A DNA stretch of 56,339 bases from JAFGHJ01 sp964523975 (GTDB lineage: Bacteria > Hydrothermota > UBA3072), in NCBI GenBank assembly GCA_964523975.1, contig CAZGBM010000003.1, forward strand, positions 1-56,339. Reading direction: 5' to 3'. A program made the translations under genes and the position numbers. Positions 16,981-25,267 of this stretch are shown here, one piece after another. The notes below the pieces were generated by a model that did no database searches, was not told the origin of the DNA, and saw only the letters and a program-made list of their open reading frames with translations. The first letter of the stretch is position 1. Every line of letters starts with the position of its first letter.

Positions 16981-17418
16981 ATGAATAAAATTCTTATATT
17001 TTGTTTGGATAATATTCTCTTTGGAGTTAATATCGACCAGGTTAAGGGGCTTGGCAAATTAGGTAAAACAAAAAATTTTACCGAAAGTCCTAAATGGATT
17101 GGCGGGTTTGTAAAATACAGAGACAGTGTATTCCCGCTGGTAAAATTCTGGGAGCTACTGAATCTGGAGACACCTGAGAAGAAAGTGTTACTGCTACCTG
17201 CGGCTTTCGATTACTGTGCGTTTTTGATTTCGGGGGTTATGGGGATTTATGAACTCGAAACGGATAGAAAATCCAGCAGGGTATATTCTCTTCCTTACCT
17301 TTCGGGTTTTGGGACTTTTGAGAAAAAAATCGTACTTGAAATAGAATTGGGAAACCTGCTGACGGAAAATCAAAAGAGGACCATAAAAAAACTGAATAAA
17401 GAAAATGAAAGAAAATAA
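16981..17418 (+). CDS. cheW: CheW-like chemosensory adaptor
   Basis: 145 aa, a compact CheW fold: ILIFCLDNILFGVNIDQVKGL at the start, then FVKYRDSVFPLVKFWELL corresponding to the conserved R-G-x-x-x-P-V-V-D-L region. Somewhat divergent and near the usual family length (about 155 aa). Separated from the receptor-like gene by a 312-bp repeat-filled spacer, so it may have been split off the operon by the insertion. It probably bridges the receptor to a CheA encoded elsewhere. Confidence 0.75.
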   Translation: MNKILIFCLDNILFGVNIDQVKGLGKLGKTKNFTESPKWIGGFVKYRDSVFPLVKFWELLNLETPEKKVLLLPAAFDYCAFLISGVMGIYELETDRKSSRVYSLPYLSGFGTFEKKIVLEIELGNLLTENQKRTIKKLNKENERK

Positions 17419-17427
17419 AAATTCATT

Positions 17428-17472
17428 TATATTAACCACAAAGTACACAGAGGAACACAAAGAATTCGGTAA
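17428..17472. repeat. Word repeat (ACACAAAG type)
   Basis: ACCACAAAGTACACAGAGG then AACACAAAGAATTCGG: short ACACA-purine words of 9-10 nt, related to those at 56229-56270. It lies 66 nt upstream of the outer-membrane-like gene, whose signal peptide seems short. Confidence 0.5.
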
Positions 17473-17537
17473 CGGGGAGCCAGAAGTTAAAATTCCTAAA
17501 ACTTTGAAATTTTTGGTTTGGCAAAAGGAAATAAACT

Positions 17538-18320
17538 GTGATAATATTTTTATTTATTTTTAGTATTGGGGAGATAACAGAACTTACTATTCAGGACTCT
17601 TTGCCAATAAAGAATGAATCCTTCTGGGAAAAGTTGGTTTTTGGAGTTGGCTATTCGGGAGGTCTATATTATACCAGTGAATATCTAAGTCCATTTACTT
17701 ATTCAGGTCTTGAATTAACTGTTCCTTTATATGTTTTGCATTCGGTTGAGGGAAGTATCTTTTACCAGACGAGGAGAGAAGGGTCTCCCTTACCAAGAAC
17801 AACTGATCTCTATCCCCTTGTTCGTATTTTTTTACCCAATAAATGGGGTGTTGAAATAGGAGGAGGATACAGGTGGGCACATCTAAGTAACACGGAAAGA
17901 TTAAGCATGTATATTCCACCAGAAGAATGGAGTGATACATTGAGTCATGGTTACCTAGAAAACTCAGGGAATTGGGATTTATCTTTCCAAAATATATTCC
18001 TGAACTATAACTTTGATAGATGGACTGTTGGTATTGTGTTCAACCTCTGTAATGCAGTAACAGAGGAAAGTCTTTACGAAGGTTATACTGAATATTTAGA
18101 AAGTGCGAAAGTTTCTCGGAAGTGTAGAGGATTCAGTCTCGGTATTACATATTCCATTCCAACCGAATTCATAACTCCTTATTTCAAATTAGAGCTGGGT
18201 TCTGCCGGAGAATACAATAACAATTCACCCTGGCAATGGGAATGGAAAGAAAAGCTTTCTGTAAATTTAAGTGGAATTGCTTTGGGATTAAGGATAGATT
18301 TTTTAAAAACTAAGTTTTGA
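17538..18320 (+). CDS. Hypothetical outer-membrane beta-barrel-like protein
   Basis: 260 aa, GTG start with AAAGGAA upstream; an in-frame stop precedes the GTG by one codon. A short hydrophobic N-terminus (MIIFLFIFSIG) lacking basic residues is followed by alternating strands rich in Tyr, Trp and Gly (for example WGVEIGGGYRW, SLGITYSIP) and a final phenylalanine. These features suggest a small beta-barrel. No family is recognised. The signal peptide may be truncated by the repeat just upstream. Codon use is slightly different from the operon before it. Confidence 0.6.
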   Translation: MIIFLFIFSIGEITELTIQDSLPIKNESFWEKLVFGVGYSGGLYYTSEYLSPFTYSGLELTVPLYVLHSVEGSIFYQTRREGSPLPRTTDLYPLVRIFLPNKWGVEIGGGYRWAHLSNTERLSMYIPPEEWSDTLSHGYLENSGNWDLSFQNIFLNYNFDRWTVGIVFNLCNAVTEESLYEGYTEYLESAKVSRKCRGFSLGITYSIPTEFITPYFKLELGSAGEYNNNSPWQWEWKEKLSVNLSGIALGLRIDFLKTKF

Positions 18321-18339
18321 ATTAGAGAATTTATAAAAT

Positions 18340-18795
18340 ATGAATAAAAAAATTCCCAAAAATAAAGTCGCGCTCTGGAAGAAAATCATAGGAAGTTCGT
18401 TTCTCTTAGGGAAAATCAAAGGCGGAGGAACGTATTCGTCTGTAGCCGCCGGGTTACTTCTGTTTTTTTTCCTAAATTGGACTTCACCCTATTATTTTAT
18501 AATTCTTTTCGTGGTCTTGTCATTGAGTATGTTCTTATCCCTTGAAATTAAGGATGACCCCTCCTGGTTTACTTTTGACGAAGTTGCCGGGACAATGGTA
18601 ACATTTGCTTTTCACAATAAAGATTTATCGACGTTGATAATCGGGTTGATTCTATTTCGTCTGTTCGACATTTTTAAAATTCCTCTTATAAAAAAAGTCG
18701 AACATTTTAAGAGTGGAATAGTCCTTGACGATATTATAGCAGGACTATTGGCAAGTATCTTCTTATTTGTCTTGCACTCCCTCAAGCCTTTATAA
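18340..18795 (+). CDS. pgpA: Phosphatidylglycerophosphatase A
   Basis: 151-aa integral membrane phosphatase converting phosphatidylglycerol phosphate to phosphatidylglycerol. Conserved features: GGGTYSS (28-34), TFDEVAGT (78-85), LFRLFDIFKI (105-114) and VLDDIIAG (128-135), with three or four membrane helices. Length is normal. The stop overlaps the next start as TAATG, so it is coupled to pncC; the pairing pgpA-cinA/pncC is common upstream of recA in many bacteria. Confidence 0.9.
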   Translation: MNKKIPKNKVALWKKIIGSSFLLGKIKGGGTYSSVAAGLLLFFFLNWTSPYYFIILFVVLSLSMFLSLEIKDDPSWFTFDEVAGTMVTFAFHNKDLSTLIIGLILFRLFDIFKIPLIKKVEHFKSGIVLDDIIAGLLASIFLFVLHSLKPL

Positions 18796-19286
18796 TGCAA
18801 AAAACCACTCTAAAATTACTTGAGAATATCGGAAATCTTCTGCGAGAGAAAGGATGGACAATTTCCGTTGCCGAATCCTGCACCGGAGGTCTGATTGGTA
18901 GTCTTTTAACCTCTGTTCCCGGTAGCTCGGATTATTTCCTTGGAGGAATAATAGCTTACTCCGATAAAATAAAGATTGGAGTGCTTTCTATCTCTGCTTT
19001 GACTTTGAGAAAGTTCGGCGCAGTCTCCGAAGAGGTTGTAGGAGAGATGGCTTCCGGAATAAAAAAACTTATTAAAACCGATGTCGGGATAGCCGTTTCG
19101 GGGATTGCGGGACCCACCGGAGGAAGCGAAAAAAAACCGGTTGGGACTATCGCTCTGGGAGTTGACATTCCGGGGAAGATAATTACTAATATAGTGCATT
19201 TTGAGGGAGAAAGGAATCGGATAAGAGAGAAGGCAGGTATAAAAGTTTTAGAAATGCTAAAAAAACTGCTGGAGGAGATAAAATAA
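18795..19286 (+). CDS. pncC: Nicotinamide-nucleotide amidase (CinA C-terminal domain protein)
   Basis: 163 aa, stand-alone CinA_C domain that deamidates NMN to nicotinate mononucleotide in NAD recycling. The SVAESCTGGLIGSLLTSVPG opening and the VSGIAGPTGGSEKKPVGT segment are diagnostic. The N-terminal MoCF-like domain of full CinA is absent, as in E. coli PncC. Its position upstream of recA is the conserved cinA-recA neighbourhood. Its last codons contain the GGAGG that serves thpR. Confidence 0.92.
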   Translation: MQKTTLKLLENIGNLLREKGWTISVAESCTGGLIGSLLTSVPGSSDYFLGGIIAYSDKIKIGVLSISALTLRKFGAVSEEVVGEMASGIKKLIKTDVGIAVSGIAGPTGGSEKKPVGTIALGVDIPGKIITNIVHFEGERNRIREKAGIKVLEMLKKLLEEIK

Positions 19287-19822
19287 GACTGTTCTCTGCA
19301 ATTACCATACCGGAAAAAGCAAAAGATTTAATTTCAGCTCTTTACGTTAATCTCAAAGCCCCGCCTTCCGTTAAATGGGTGGAAAAAGAAAATTTGCATA
19401 TTACTATGAAGTTTTTCGGAGAGACGGATAAGCTCGTTTCAATCAAAGAAAAGCTGAGCGAATTGGAGGGAGAAATTGCTCCGTTTAGTGTCTCCCTGAA
19501 AGGAATAGGTGCTTTCCCTTCCGCACAAAGAGCGATGGTCCTCTGGGTCGGAATCGAAGAGGGGCAAAACAATCTCAAAGAATTGTTTTCATCTATCGAA
19601 AATAAAATAGTAAATCTTGGTTTCGAGAAGGAAGATAGAGCTTTTTCTCCGCACATAACATTCGGAAGGATAAAAAAGGGAAAGTACAGTTTACCGGAAA
19701 ACCTTGACTTCTCGTTCGACTCTTTCCCCGTAAATGAGTTAACTCTTTTTAAGAGCACCCTGACGCCAAAAGGGCCGATATATGAAGTCGCTTATCAGGT
19801 TCCCTTAGGAGGCAAATCTTGA
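19283..19822 (+). CDS. thpR: RNA 2',3'-cyclic phosphodiesterase (2'-5' RNA ligase family), probable AUA start
   Basis: 179 aa. Two HxT motifs, H39-I-T41 (NLHITMKFFGE) and H124-I-T126 (PHITFGRIKKG), define the 2H phosphoesterase fold. The family N-terminus (RLFSAITIPEKAKD then VKWVEKENLH) is encoded upstream of the first GTG (19379), and no ATG, GTG or TTG occurs between the in-frame stop at 19202 and the conserved codons. ATA 19283-19285 sits 7 nt after GGAGG (19271-19275) and overlaps the pncC stop (ATAA). I therefore call AUA as start; CTG 19289 is the less likely alternative. A start at 19379 would remove the first strand and helix. Confidence 0.82.
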   Translation: MRLFSAITIPEKAKDLISALYVNLKAPPSVKWVEKENLHITMKFFGETDKLVSIKEKLSELEGEIAPFSVSLKGIGAFPSAQRAMVLWVGIEEGQNNLKELFSSIENKIVNLGFEKEDRAFSPHITFGRIKKGKYSLPENLDFSFDSFPVNELTLFKSTLTPKGPIYEVAYQVPLGGKS

Positions 19823-20817
19823 CTTTTTATCCACCGATAGCATACCTTTTTGTAACCCTTATGCTTGCTTTTATGACTGCTTCAATCAAGAAATCTCAGA
19901 TAATCGACTTCTTCGGCGAAAAAATCCTGAAAGATTCGAACGAACAAAAAGCAACTCTCTTGCTCGTCGCATTATCTTTTATCCTGGCGCCCTTTTTTCT
20001 CTCTTTTGTTCTTATTTCTACTTTCGATAAATGGCTCCTGCGCTTTCAAGAAAAGAAGAAAACATTAACCTTACTGGTCGCCTCCGCCTTAATGGGAAGC
20101 ATAATCACTCCATTCGGGAACCTCAGTAATGTTTTCATATCCATAGCCTCGGGTAACGGGAAACCGAATTTGAATGTCTCTGCTTTTGTCTCGATAATGT
20201 TGCCTTTATGGATATCAGGCCTTGTGATTATTCTTGTTATGACTTATTTTCTATGCAGTAAAAATAAAATAAAAGAAACAGGCAGCACCGTCCAGTGGAG
20301 AAAAAAAGAGCTGATTTTCTCGCTGGTCCTTTTCTTTTTTATATTCGGATATTTTAATGCTGGAAAACACTATAATCTAAATCTGTTCGGCTTAATTATC
20401 TTGGGAGGAGTTTTTACAATTGCTTTTATGGGGACCGAACCCTTAAAGGCTGTAAACTGGTGGCTTTTGATACCTGTAGGAGTTTCCTTTGTGGTTTACT
20501 ACCTGTTCCGGTTCTTTCCTTTGGACGGTTTTAAACTTAATCCGCTGATAATGTATTGTATCGGCAGTCTCAGCTCGGCAGGGCTTTCATCCAATGTTGT
20601 TTCATTCGTACTTCCTTTATTAAAATATGATGTGAACCTTATCCTGTATTCGGTTTCAGTCGGAAGTCTTGCGGGAATGCTTGGTTCCTACGAATCGATA
20701 TTGGTCTGGAGAAAAGGAAGAACAAAAATCAAATGGAGTTTGATGTTTGAAATATTTGCTATATTTTTACTAATATCTCTCATAATACTCTTTAAGAGAG
20801 GAGGTCTTTATGGATAA
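19819..20817 (+). CDS. Ion-transporter-superfamily permease (ArsB/NhaD/CitM-like)
   Basis: 332-aa integral membrane protein with about ten helices in two repeats. The re-entrant-type motifs SIITPFGNLSNVFIS and SAGLSSNVVSFVLPLL, followed by LGSYESILV, resemble the ion transporter superfamily (arsenite, Na+/H+ and dicarboxylate permeases). The substrate cannot be assigned. The start is TTG with AGGAGG 6 nt upstream and overlaps thpR by 4 nt. It is shorter than typical ArsB (about 430 aa). Confidence 0.65.
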   Translation: MTFYPPIAYLFVTLMLAFMTASIKKSQIIDFFGEKILKDSNEQKATLLLVALSFILAPFFLSFVLISTFDKWLLRFQEKKKTLTLLVASALMGSIITPFGNLSNVFISIASGNGKPNLNVSAFVSIMLPLWISGLVIILVMTYFLCSKNKIKETGSTVQWRKKELIFSLVLFFFIFGYFNAGKHYNLNLFGLIILGGVFTIAFMGTEPLKAVNWWLLIPVGVSFVVYYLFRFFPLDGFKLNPLIMYCIGSLSSAGLSSNVVSFVLPLLKYDVNLILYSVSVGSLAGMLGSYESILVWRKGRTKIKWSLMFEIFAIFLLISLIILFKRGGLYG

Positions 20818-21850
20818 AGATAAAGAAAAAGCTCTTGATTCGGTGATGAGCAAAATAAACAAGCAATACGGAGAAGGAGCTTTAATGAAACTGGGTAGCA
20901 AAAAAACAGTAGAGGTGCCTTATATACCGACAGGTTCTCTTTCACTCGATGCCGCACTCGGAATAGGAGGAATACCCAAAGGTAGAGCCATCGAAATATA
21001 CGGCATGGAAGCTTCGGGTAAAACTACTCTTGCACTCCATATTGCCGCCGAATCACAGAAAAGAGGAGGAACGGTCGCTTTTATAGACGTGGAGCATGCC
21101 CTTGACCCTAAGTACGCTAAAAGACTCGGCGTTAATACGGAAAATTTACTGATATCCCAGCCCGATACGGGAGAAGAAGCTTTAGAGATAGCCGAAATGC
21201 TGGTTAGAAGCGGAGCCGTGGACTTGATTGAAATCGACTCGGTCGCAGCCCTGGTACCGAAAGCTGAAATCGAAGGAGAGATGGGAGACGCTCATATGGG
21301 GCTAAGAGCCCGTCTTATGTCACAGGCACTAAGAAAATTAACAGGTGTTCTGAGTAAAGCTTCGACTTCCGCTATTTTTATAAATCAGGTGAGGCAGAAA
21401 ATAGGAATCTCCTTTGGGAATCCCTACACCACGCCCGGAGGTCTGGCGCTCAAATTTCACGCATCGGTACGAATGGATATCAGAAGAATCAGTACTTTAC
21501 AGCAAGGGGAGGAGTCAATAGGTATAAGGGTAAAAGTTAAAGTCGTGAAAAACAAACTTGCACCGCCTTTCAAGGAAGCTGAGTTCGATATAATGTACGG
21601 TATAGGTATATCTAAAGAAGGTGAAATTCTTGATATCGGGCAATCCTTGAAACTTATAGAAAAGTCCGGAGCCTGGTATACTTACGGCGAGACTTCACTC
21701 GGTCAGGGAAGAGAAAACGTAAAACTTTTTCTCAAGGAAAACCCCGAAATATCGGCGGAATTAGAAAGCAAAATAAAAAAGGAATTAAACATCTCCCATG
21801 AGCAGGATAACCAGGATAGAGGAGCAGAAGAAGAAAAAGACAAGAGTTAA
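20810..21850 (+). CDS. recA: Recombinase RecA
   Basis: 346-aa ATP-dependent strand-exchange protein for homologous recombination and SOS induction. Walker A GMEASGKTT (65-73; the common form is GPESSGKTT), MAW-type GAVDLIEIDSVAALVPK and the L2 loop region SFGNPYTTPGGLALKF are present. Start ATG 20810 has GAGGAGG upstream. No SOS box is recognised. recX overlaps its end by 53 nt. Confidence 0.98.
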   Translation: MDKDKEKALDSVMSKINKQYGEGALMKLGSKKTVEVPYIPTGSLSLDAALGIGGIPKGRAIEIYGMEASGKTTLALHIAAESQKRGGTVAFIDVEHALDPKYAKRLGVNTENLLISQPDTGEEALEIAEMLVRSGAVDLIEIDSVAALVPKAEIEGEMGDAHMGLRARLMSQALRKLTGVLSKASTSAIFINQVRQKIGISFGNPYTTPGGLALKFHASVRMDIRRISTLQQGEESIGIRVKVKVVKNKLAPPFKEAEFDIMYGIGISKEGEILDIGQSLKLIEKSGAWYTYGETSLGQGRENVKLFLKENPEISAELESKIKKELNISHEQDNQDRGAEEEKDKS

Positions 21851-22403
21851 CATATATATAGACGGCGAGTTTTCTTTCGGTCTATATAAAGATACAGTCG
21901 TCAAATATCATCTTTATGAAGGTAAAGAAATTACCCAAGAGCAAATATCTTCTATAAGGGAATTCGAAAAACTTACCGAAGCAAAAGAAAAAGTCAGAAA
22001 CTACATTTCATATAGAGAAAGGTCAAAAAAAGAAATAAAAGACTATCTTACCAATAAAGGTGTTCAAGAAGAAGTGGCGAAAGAAGTACTGGATGATTTC
22101 GAGAATGCGAATTTGATTGACGATAATAGATTTGCCTTGTCCTGGGTAAAAAACAGAAATAAAATTAACCCTAAAGGCAATTTCGCTCTTAAGATGGAAT
22201 TGAGGGACAAAGGAGTGGATGAAAACGAAATAGAAAATTTATTACAATCCGTCGACGAGAAAGAAAACGCGCGAAAAGCGCTGGAAAAAGCAATTAAAAA
22301 ATACGGTAAGAAAAGTGCTTCAAAGAAGAAAATACTTGAATATCTAAAACGCAGGGGCTTTGAGTTCCAAACCGCGCTGGATGTGATAAACGAAGTCTTG
22401 TGA
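21798..22403 (+). CDS. recX: RecA regulator RecX
   Basis: 201 aa, three-helix tandem repeats that bind RecA filaments and limit their activity. The opening ITRIEEQKKKKTRVNIYIDG and later YRERSKKEIKDYL and GLIDDNRFALSW-type segment (NLIDDNRFALSW) are typical. It overlaps recA by 53 nt in another frame, so expression is probably coupled and lower. Length fits the longer RecX forms. Confidence 0.9.
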   Translation: MSRITRIEEQKKKKTRVNIYIDGEFSFGLYKDTVVKYHLYEGKEITQEQISSIREFEKLTEAKEKVRNYISYRERSKKEIKDYLTNKGVQEEVAKEVLDDFENANLIDDNRFALSWVKNRNKINPKGNFALKMELRDKGVDENEIENLLQSVDEKENARKALEKAIKKYGKKSASKKKILEYLKRRGFEFQTALDVINEVL

Positions 22404-23332
22404 ATATTGAAATAAAGATAAAAAATAAGGCTAAGAAAATAGGATTCAACCTTGTAGGGATAACCGACCTGGAACCTTCCATTTATCAAAAGGAATATAG
22501 AAATTCTGTACAAAAAGACATGTATGGTGGTTTTGAATATTTGAGGGAAACAGAAAAAGAAAGACTTTTCCCCAAGGTGAAGTTTCCCTGGGCGAGGAGC
22601 GTTGTGGTTCTGGGGTTAAATTACTGGCAGGGGAATTTTCCTCCACTTGAACCAGGAGAAGTCCGTATATCAAGATATGCTCTGGCTAGAGATTATCATA
22701 GCGTTATCGGCGAAAAATTATTTCTTCTTTCGAAATTTATTGAGGAGCAAACCGGAACAAAAAAAATAAAATATTATACGGATACGGGAACCCTTCTCGA
22801 AAAGGAGTTTGCCCAGAGAGCGGGTCTCGGGTGGATAGGTAAAAACACAATATTAATAACGGAAGAATTCGGGTCCTGGGTATTTCTGGGAGAGATACTT
22901 CTCGACATTGAACTAAAATCCGACGAAGAAAAGGACAACAAATGTAAAGACTGCGATATTTGTATCTCTTCCTGTCCGAGTAATGCTTTTCTCAGACCAT
23001 ATTCTTTGAATGCCGAAAAATGCACTGCGTACCATACTATCAATAAAAAAAACGGGTTGCCGAACTGGTTTCCTTCTCCTTCGAATGAGTACATATTCGG
23101 CTGTGATATATGCCAGGAAGTATGTCCTTTCAACAGTAATGCGAAAGCGACCAGAACAAAAGATTTCTTTCCCGATGAAAGAAAGATAAATCCTTCTCTC
23201 AGGTACCTTGAATCTCTATCAGAAGAAGATTTTGAAAGTTTGTTCGATAACACTTCAATTGGTTGGGCGGGGAGAGACGTACTGCTCAGGAACCTAAACG
23301 CTTTTAGAAAACAAAAAACCTTTTTGTATTAA
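22400..23332 (+). CDS. queG: Epoxyqueuosine reductase
   Basis: 310-aa cobalamin-dependent iron-sulphur enzyme for the last step of queuosine synthesis in tRNA. The catalytic YTDTGTLLEKEFA region (Asp128) and two 4Fe-4S motifs, C182/C185/C188/C192 (CKDCDICISSCP) and C235/C238/C242 (CDICQEVCP), plus C208, are present. It lacks the C-terminal HEAT-like part of the E. coli protein, as in many shorter homologues. GTG start overlaps the recX stop by 4 nt. Last gene before a palindromic convergent spacer. Confidence 0.93.
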   Translation: MNIEIKIKNKAKKIGFNLVGITDLEPSIYQKEYRNSVQKDMYGGFEYLRETEKERLFPKVKFPWARSVVVLGLNYWQGNFPPLEPGEVRISRYALARDYHSVIGEKLFLLSKFIEEQTGTKKIKYYTDTGTLLEKEFAQRAGLGWIGKNTILITEEFGSWVFLGEILLDIELKSDEEKDNKCKDCDICISSCPSNAFLRPYSLNAEKCTAYHTINKKNGLPNWFPSPSNEYIFGCDICQEVCPFNSNAKATRTKDFFPDERKINPSLRYLESLSEEDFESLFDNTSIGWAGRDVLLRNLNAFRKQKTFLY

Positions 23333-23341
23333 CAATCGATT

Positions 23342-23589
23342 GAAATTAAATATCAAAAATTAAAAAGCGAAATGATTTAGTACGCTATCAGCCATCCTGT
23401 TTCTGCTTTCCGCTAAACTCAACCCCACACACCATTTTTTAACATGTAGAAAATGTAGAACCTGTAGTTTTTTGTTTTTAATTCTATATGGACTACATGA
23501 CCTACATGTGCAATTTTTTTTGTTTTTTATGCGGTTAGCCGTAAGCGGTAAGCCGAAAGCGATTTATTGATATTTGATTTTTTAAATTC
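23342..23589. repeat. Nested palindromic word-repeat element in convergent spacer
   Basis: Three nested inverted layers. Outer: AAATTAAATATCAAAAATT (23343-23361) against its inverse around 23564-23589. Middle: GCTATCAGCC...GCTTTCCGCT (23383-23414) against GCGGTTAGCCGTAAGCGG and AAGCCGAAAGCG (23531-23561). Inner: ACATGTAGAAAATGTAG (23442-23458) pairs with CTACATGACCTACATGT (23493-23509), 14 of 17 positions, around a 34-nt loop with T runs. The left inner arm is a tandem 9-nt word. It lies between queG and the oppositely directed ligase gene and may end transcription from both sides. Confidence 0.6.
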
Positions 23590-23640
23590 AGTGGCTTTGC
23601 CACTTGGCGTTCTTTGCATCTCTGCGGTCAATCACGGTTC
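23590..23640. repeat. Small hairpin plus GCAGAGATGCAAAG-type word
   Basis: A perfect 6-bp hairpin AGTGGC-TTT-GCCACT (23590-23604), followed by a minus-strand CCGCAGAGATGCAAAGAACG word (23606-23625). It continues the repeat patch and ends 4 nt before the ligase stop codon. No gene seen. Confidence 0.45.
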
Positions 23641-23643
23641 AAC

Positions 23644-25266
23644 TCAAAAACCGAATATTTTCTTCATTTTAATTTCAACTTCCCCGGCTTCTTTCTCCAT
23701 ATTTTTTTCTCTATAATCTCTAATAAGAAGCTCGTATAATTTCCTGTTTGTAGGGTTTAATTCGATTGCCTTCAAAAGAAATGCTTCGGCAGTAGCATCG
23801 GCATCTTCATTTTTTATATTTTTTTTATGTCTTTTAAAAAACTCATATTTTTTAAAAGGTAATTCCCAATCGATCGGATTACTTTCCATAGCCCTTGAAT
23901 GCAGGTAAAAAGCAAAAGACAGATATCCAACCATTCCGGTTTCATAGAACAACTGCTCGTTCGCCATGGCGAGAGATGTGGAATAAGCAGGCAGGGGCCA
24001 TAGTGATTCTGCCAGAGAAAGATAATACAGGGCTTTTCCGTATTTCTGGTTGTTAAACTCTTTTTCTCCTTTCTTTTCTAAAAAATATGCGGATAAAGGT
24101 ATCAGATAAATGAAAGATAGCAAAACGAATATAAACTTAACCGGTAACGAAAATCTGGCCTTATACTCTTCCGGTGAGTCGTCTGCCGTGAAAAGGAGAA
24201 CAATGAAAATGAGGAAATTTGCGGGAAGGTACAAAACATTATCGAATAGTGAATGAATGAAAACAACCGTCATTAAAATTCTCTCAAATTTGCCGATTTT
24301 TTTAAAATTCATAAAGAACACAACAAATAAATATAGATAGGCTAAAAATAAAATTATTCCGCCTTCGGCAAAATAATACAGGAATTCATTATGCGCGATT
24401 TTTGCCTTTCTTGAATAATTTCCTCGTACAGGAAAATTATACCGAAGAGAAGCTTTTTCAAAACTTCTTAACCCCCAGCCGGATAAAGGTCTGTCCAGCC
24501 CCGTCTTTATTGCCTGTTTCCAGATATTCGGACGCTGAAGAGAATACACCTCTACTTTCCCAGTTACCCTTTTCTTAACGGGGTTAGGTACTAAAAGCAC
24601 AAATCCCAGCAGAATCGGGGCAACAAGCGCGAGGATTTTACGCTTAAAAAGGAAAAAAGGCAAAACGAGAATTAGGACGAGCACAATTCTCGAGCCTGTA
24701 AGAATTGAAAAAATAAAAAACAGTACCATTAAAGAATATCTTATTATTTTATTTTTTAGACTTAAACTGTAAACGAAACCAAAAACAAGTGGAAACACGA
24801 AAAAATTAGCGTATCCGTAAGTGCCTTTAACTCTCGGCAAACCAATTTGGAAAAAACAAAAAATAAGTTCAATCAAACAAAATACGAAAATACTAGATAA
24901 TAACAATTTTTTATCCGGTTTGATTAAAAGCAAGGAAACAAAAAAAACAAGATAAACAAAATACTCTAAGAATCCTTCCATCGAGGATAATAAAGCGGGA
25001 GAAAACAAGGTTACAACGAATGAAGCGACGGTAAAAATCGTTAGTGGCAGAAGAAATCTGTTTTTTCGAATACTGGTTTCTTTACTTGTAAATAAGAAAA
25101 CGGAGAAGAGAATAACCATATAAAATCCCATCAAATAGATAGTTGCTGGCGTTTCGCCACCTTTGTAAAAGCCGGTGGCAAATATGGGTATAGAACAAAC
25201 GATGAGTTTAGTTGATTCTCTATTTTCTGTTTTCAGCTGTTTGCTAAAAAAAAGATTTTCGGGCAT
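23644..25266 (-). CDS. O-antigen ligase/polymerase-like membrane protein with C-terminal TPR-like region
   Basis: 540 aa. About eleven transmembrane helices (residues 20-400) with the Wzy_C/WaaL signature region: RPNIWKQAIKTGLDRPLSGWGL, then AHNEFLYYFAEGG in the large periplasmic loop. Such proteins transfer or polymerise surface glycans at the periplasmic face. Residues 410-540 are soluble with TPR-like helices (AEAFLLKAIELNPTNRKLYELLI). It starts 1 nt after the acetyltransferase stop. Whether it acts as ligase or polymerase, or on a protein as in O-linked glycosylation, cannot be read. Confidence 0.75.
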   Translation of the reverse strand: MPENLFFSKQLKTENRESTKLIVCSIPIFATGFYKGGETPATIYLMGFYMVILFSVFLFTSKETSIRKNRFLLPLTIFTVASFVVTLFSPALLSSMEGFLEYFVYLVFFVSLLLIKPDKKLLLSSIFVFCLIELIFCFFQIGLPRVKGTYGYANFFVFPLVFGFVYSLSLKNKIIRYSLMVLFFIFSILTGSRIVLVLILVLPFFLFKRKILALVAPILLGFVLLVPNPVKKRVTGKVEVYSLQRPNIWKQAIKTGLDRPLSGWGLRSFEKASLRYNFPVRGNYSRKAKIAHNEFLYYFAEGGIILFLAYLYLFVVFFMNFKKIGKFERILMTVVFIHSLFDNVLYLPANFLIFIVLLFTADDSPEEYKARFSLPVKFIFVLLSFIYLIPLSAYFLEKKGEKEFNNQKYGKALYYLSLAESLWPLPAYSTSLAMANEQLFYETGMVGYLSFAFYLHSRAMESNPIDWELPFKKYEFFKRHKKNIKNEDADATAEAFLLKAIELNPTNRKLYELLIRDYREKNMEKEAGEVEIKMKKIFGF

Positions 25267-25267
25267 C

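Noticed and set aside
19379..19822. thpR starting at GTG 19379
   Set aside because: Would delete 32 residues that match the family N-terminus and lacks a ribosome-binding site.
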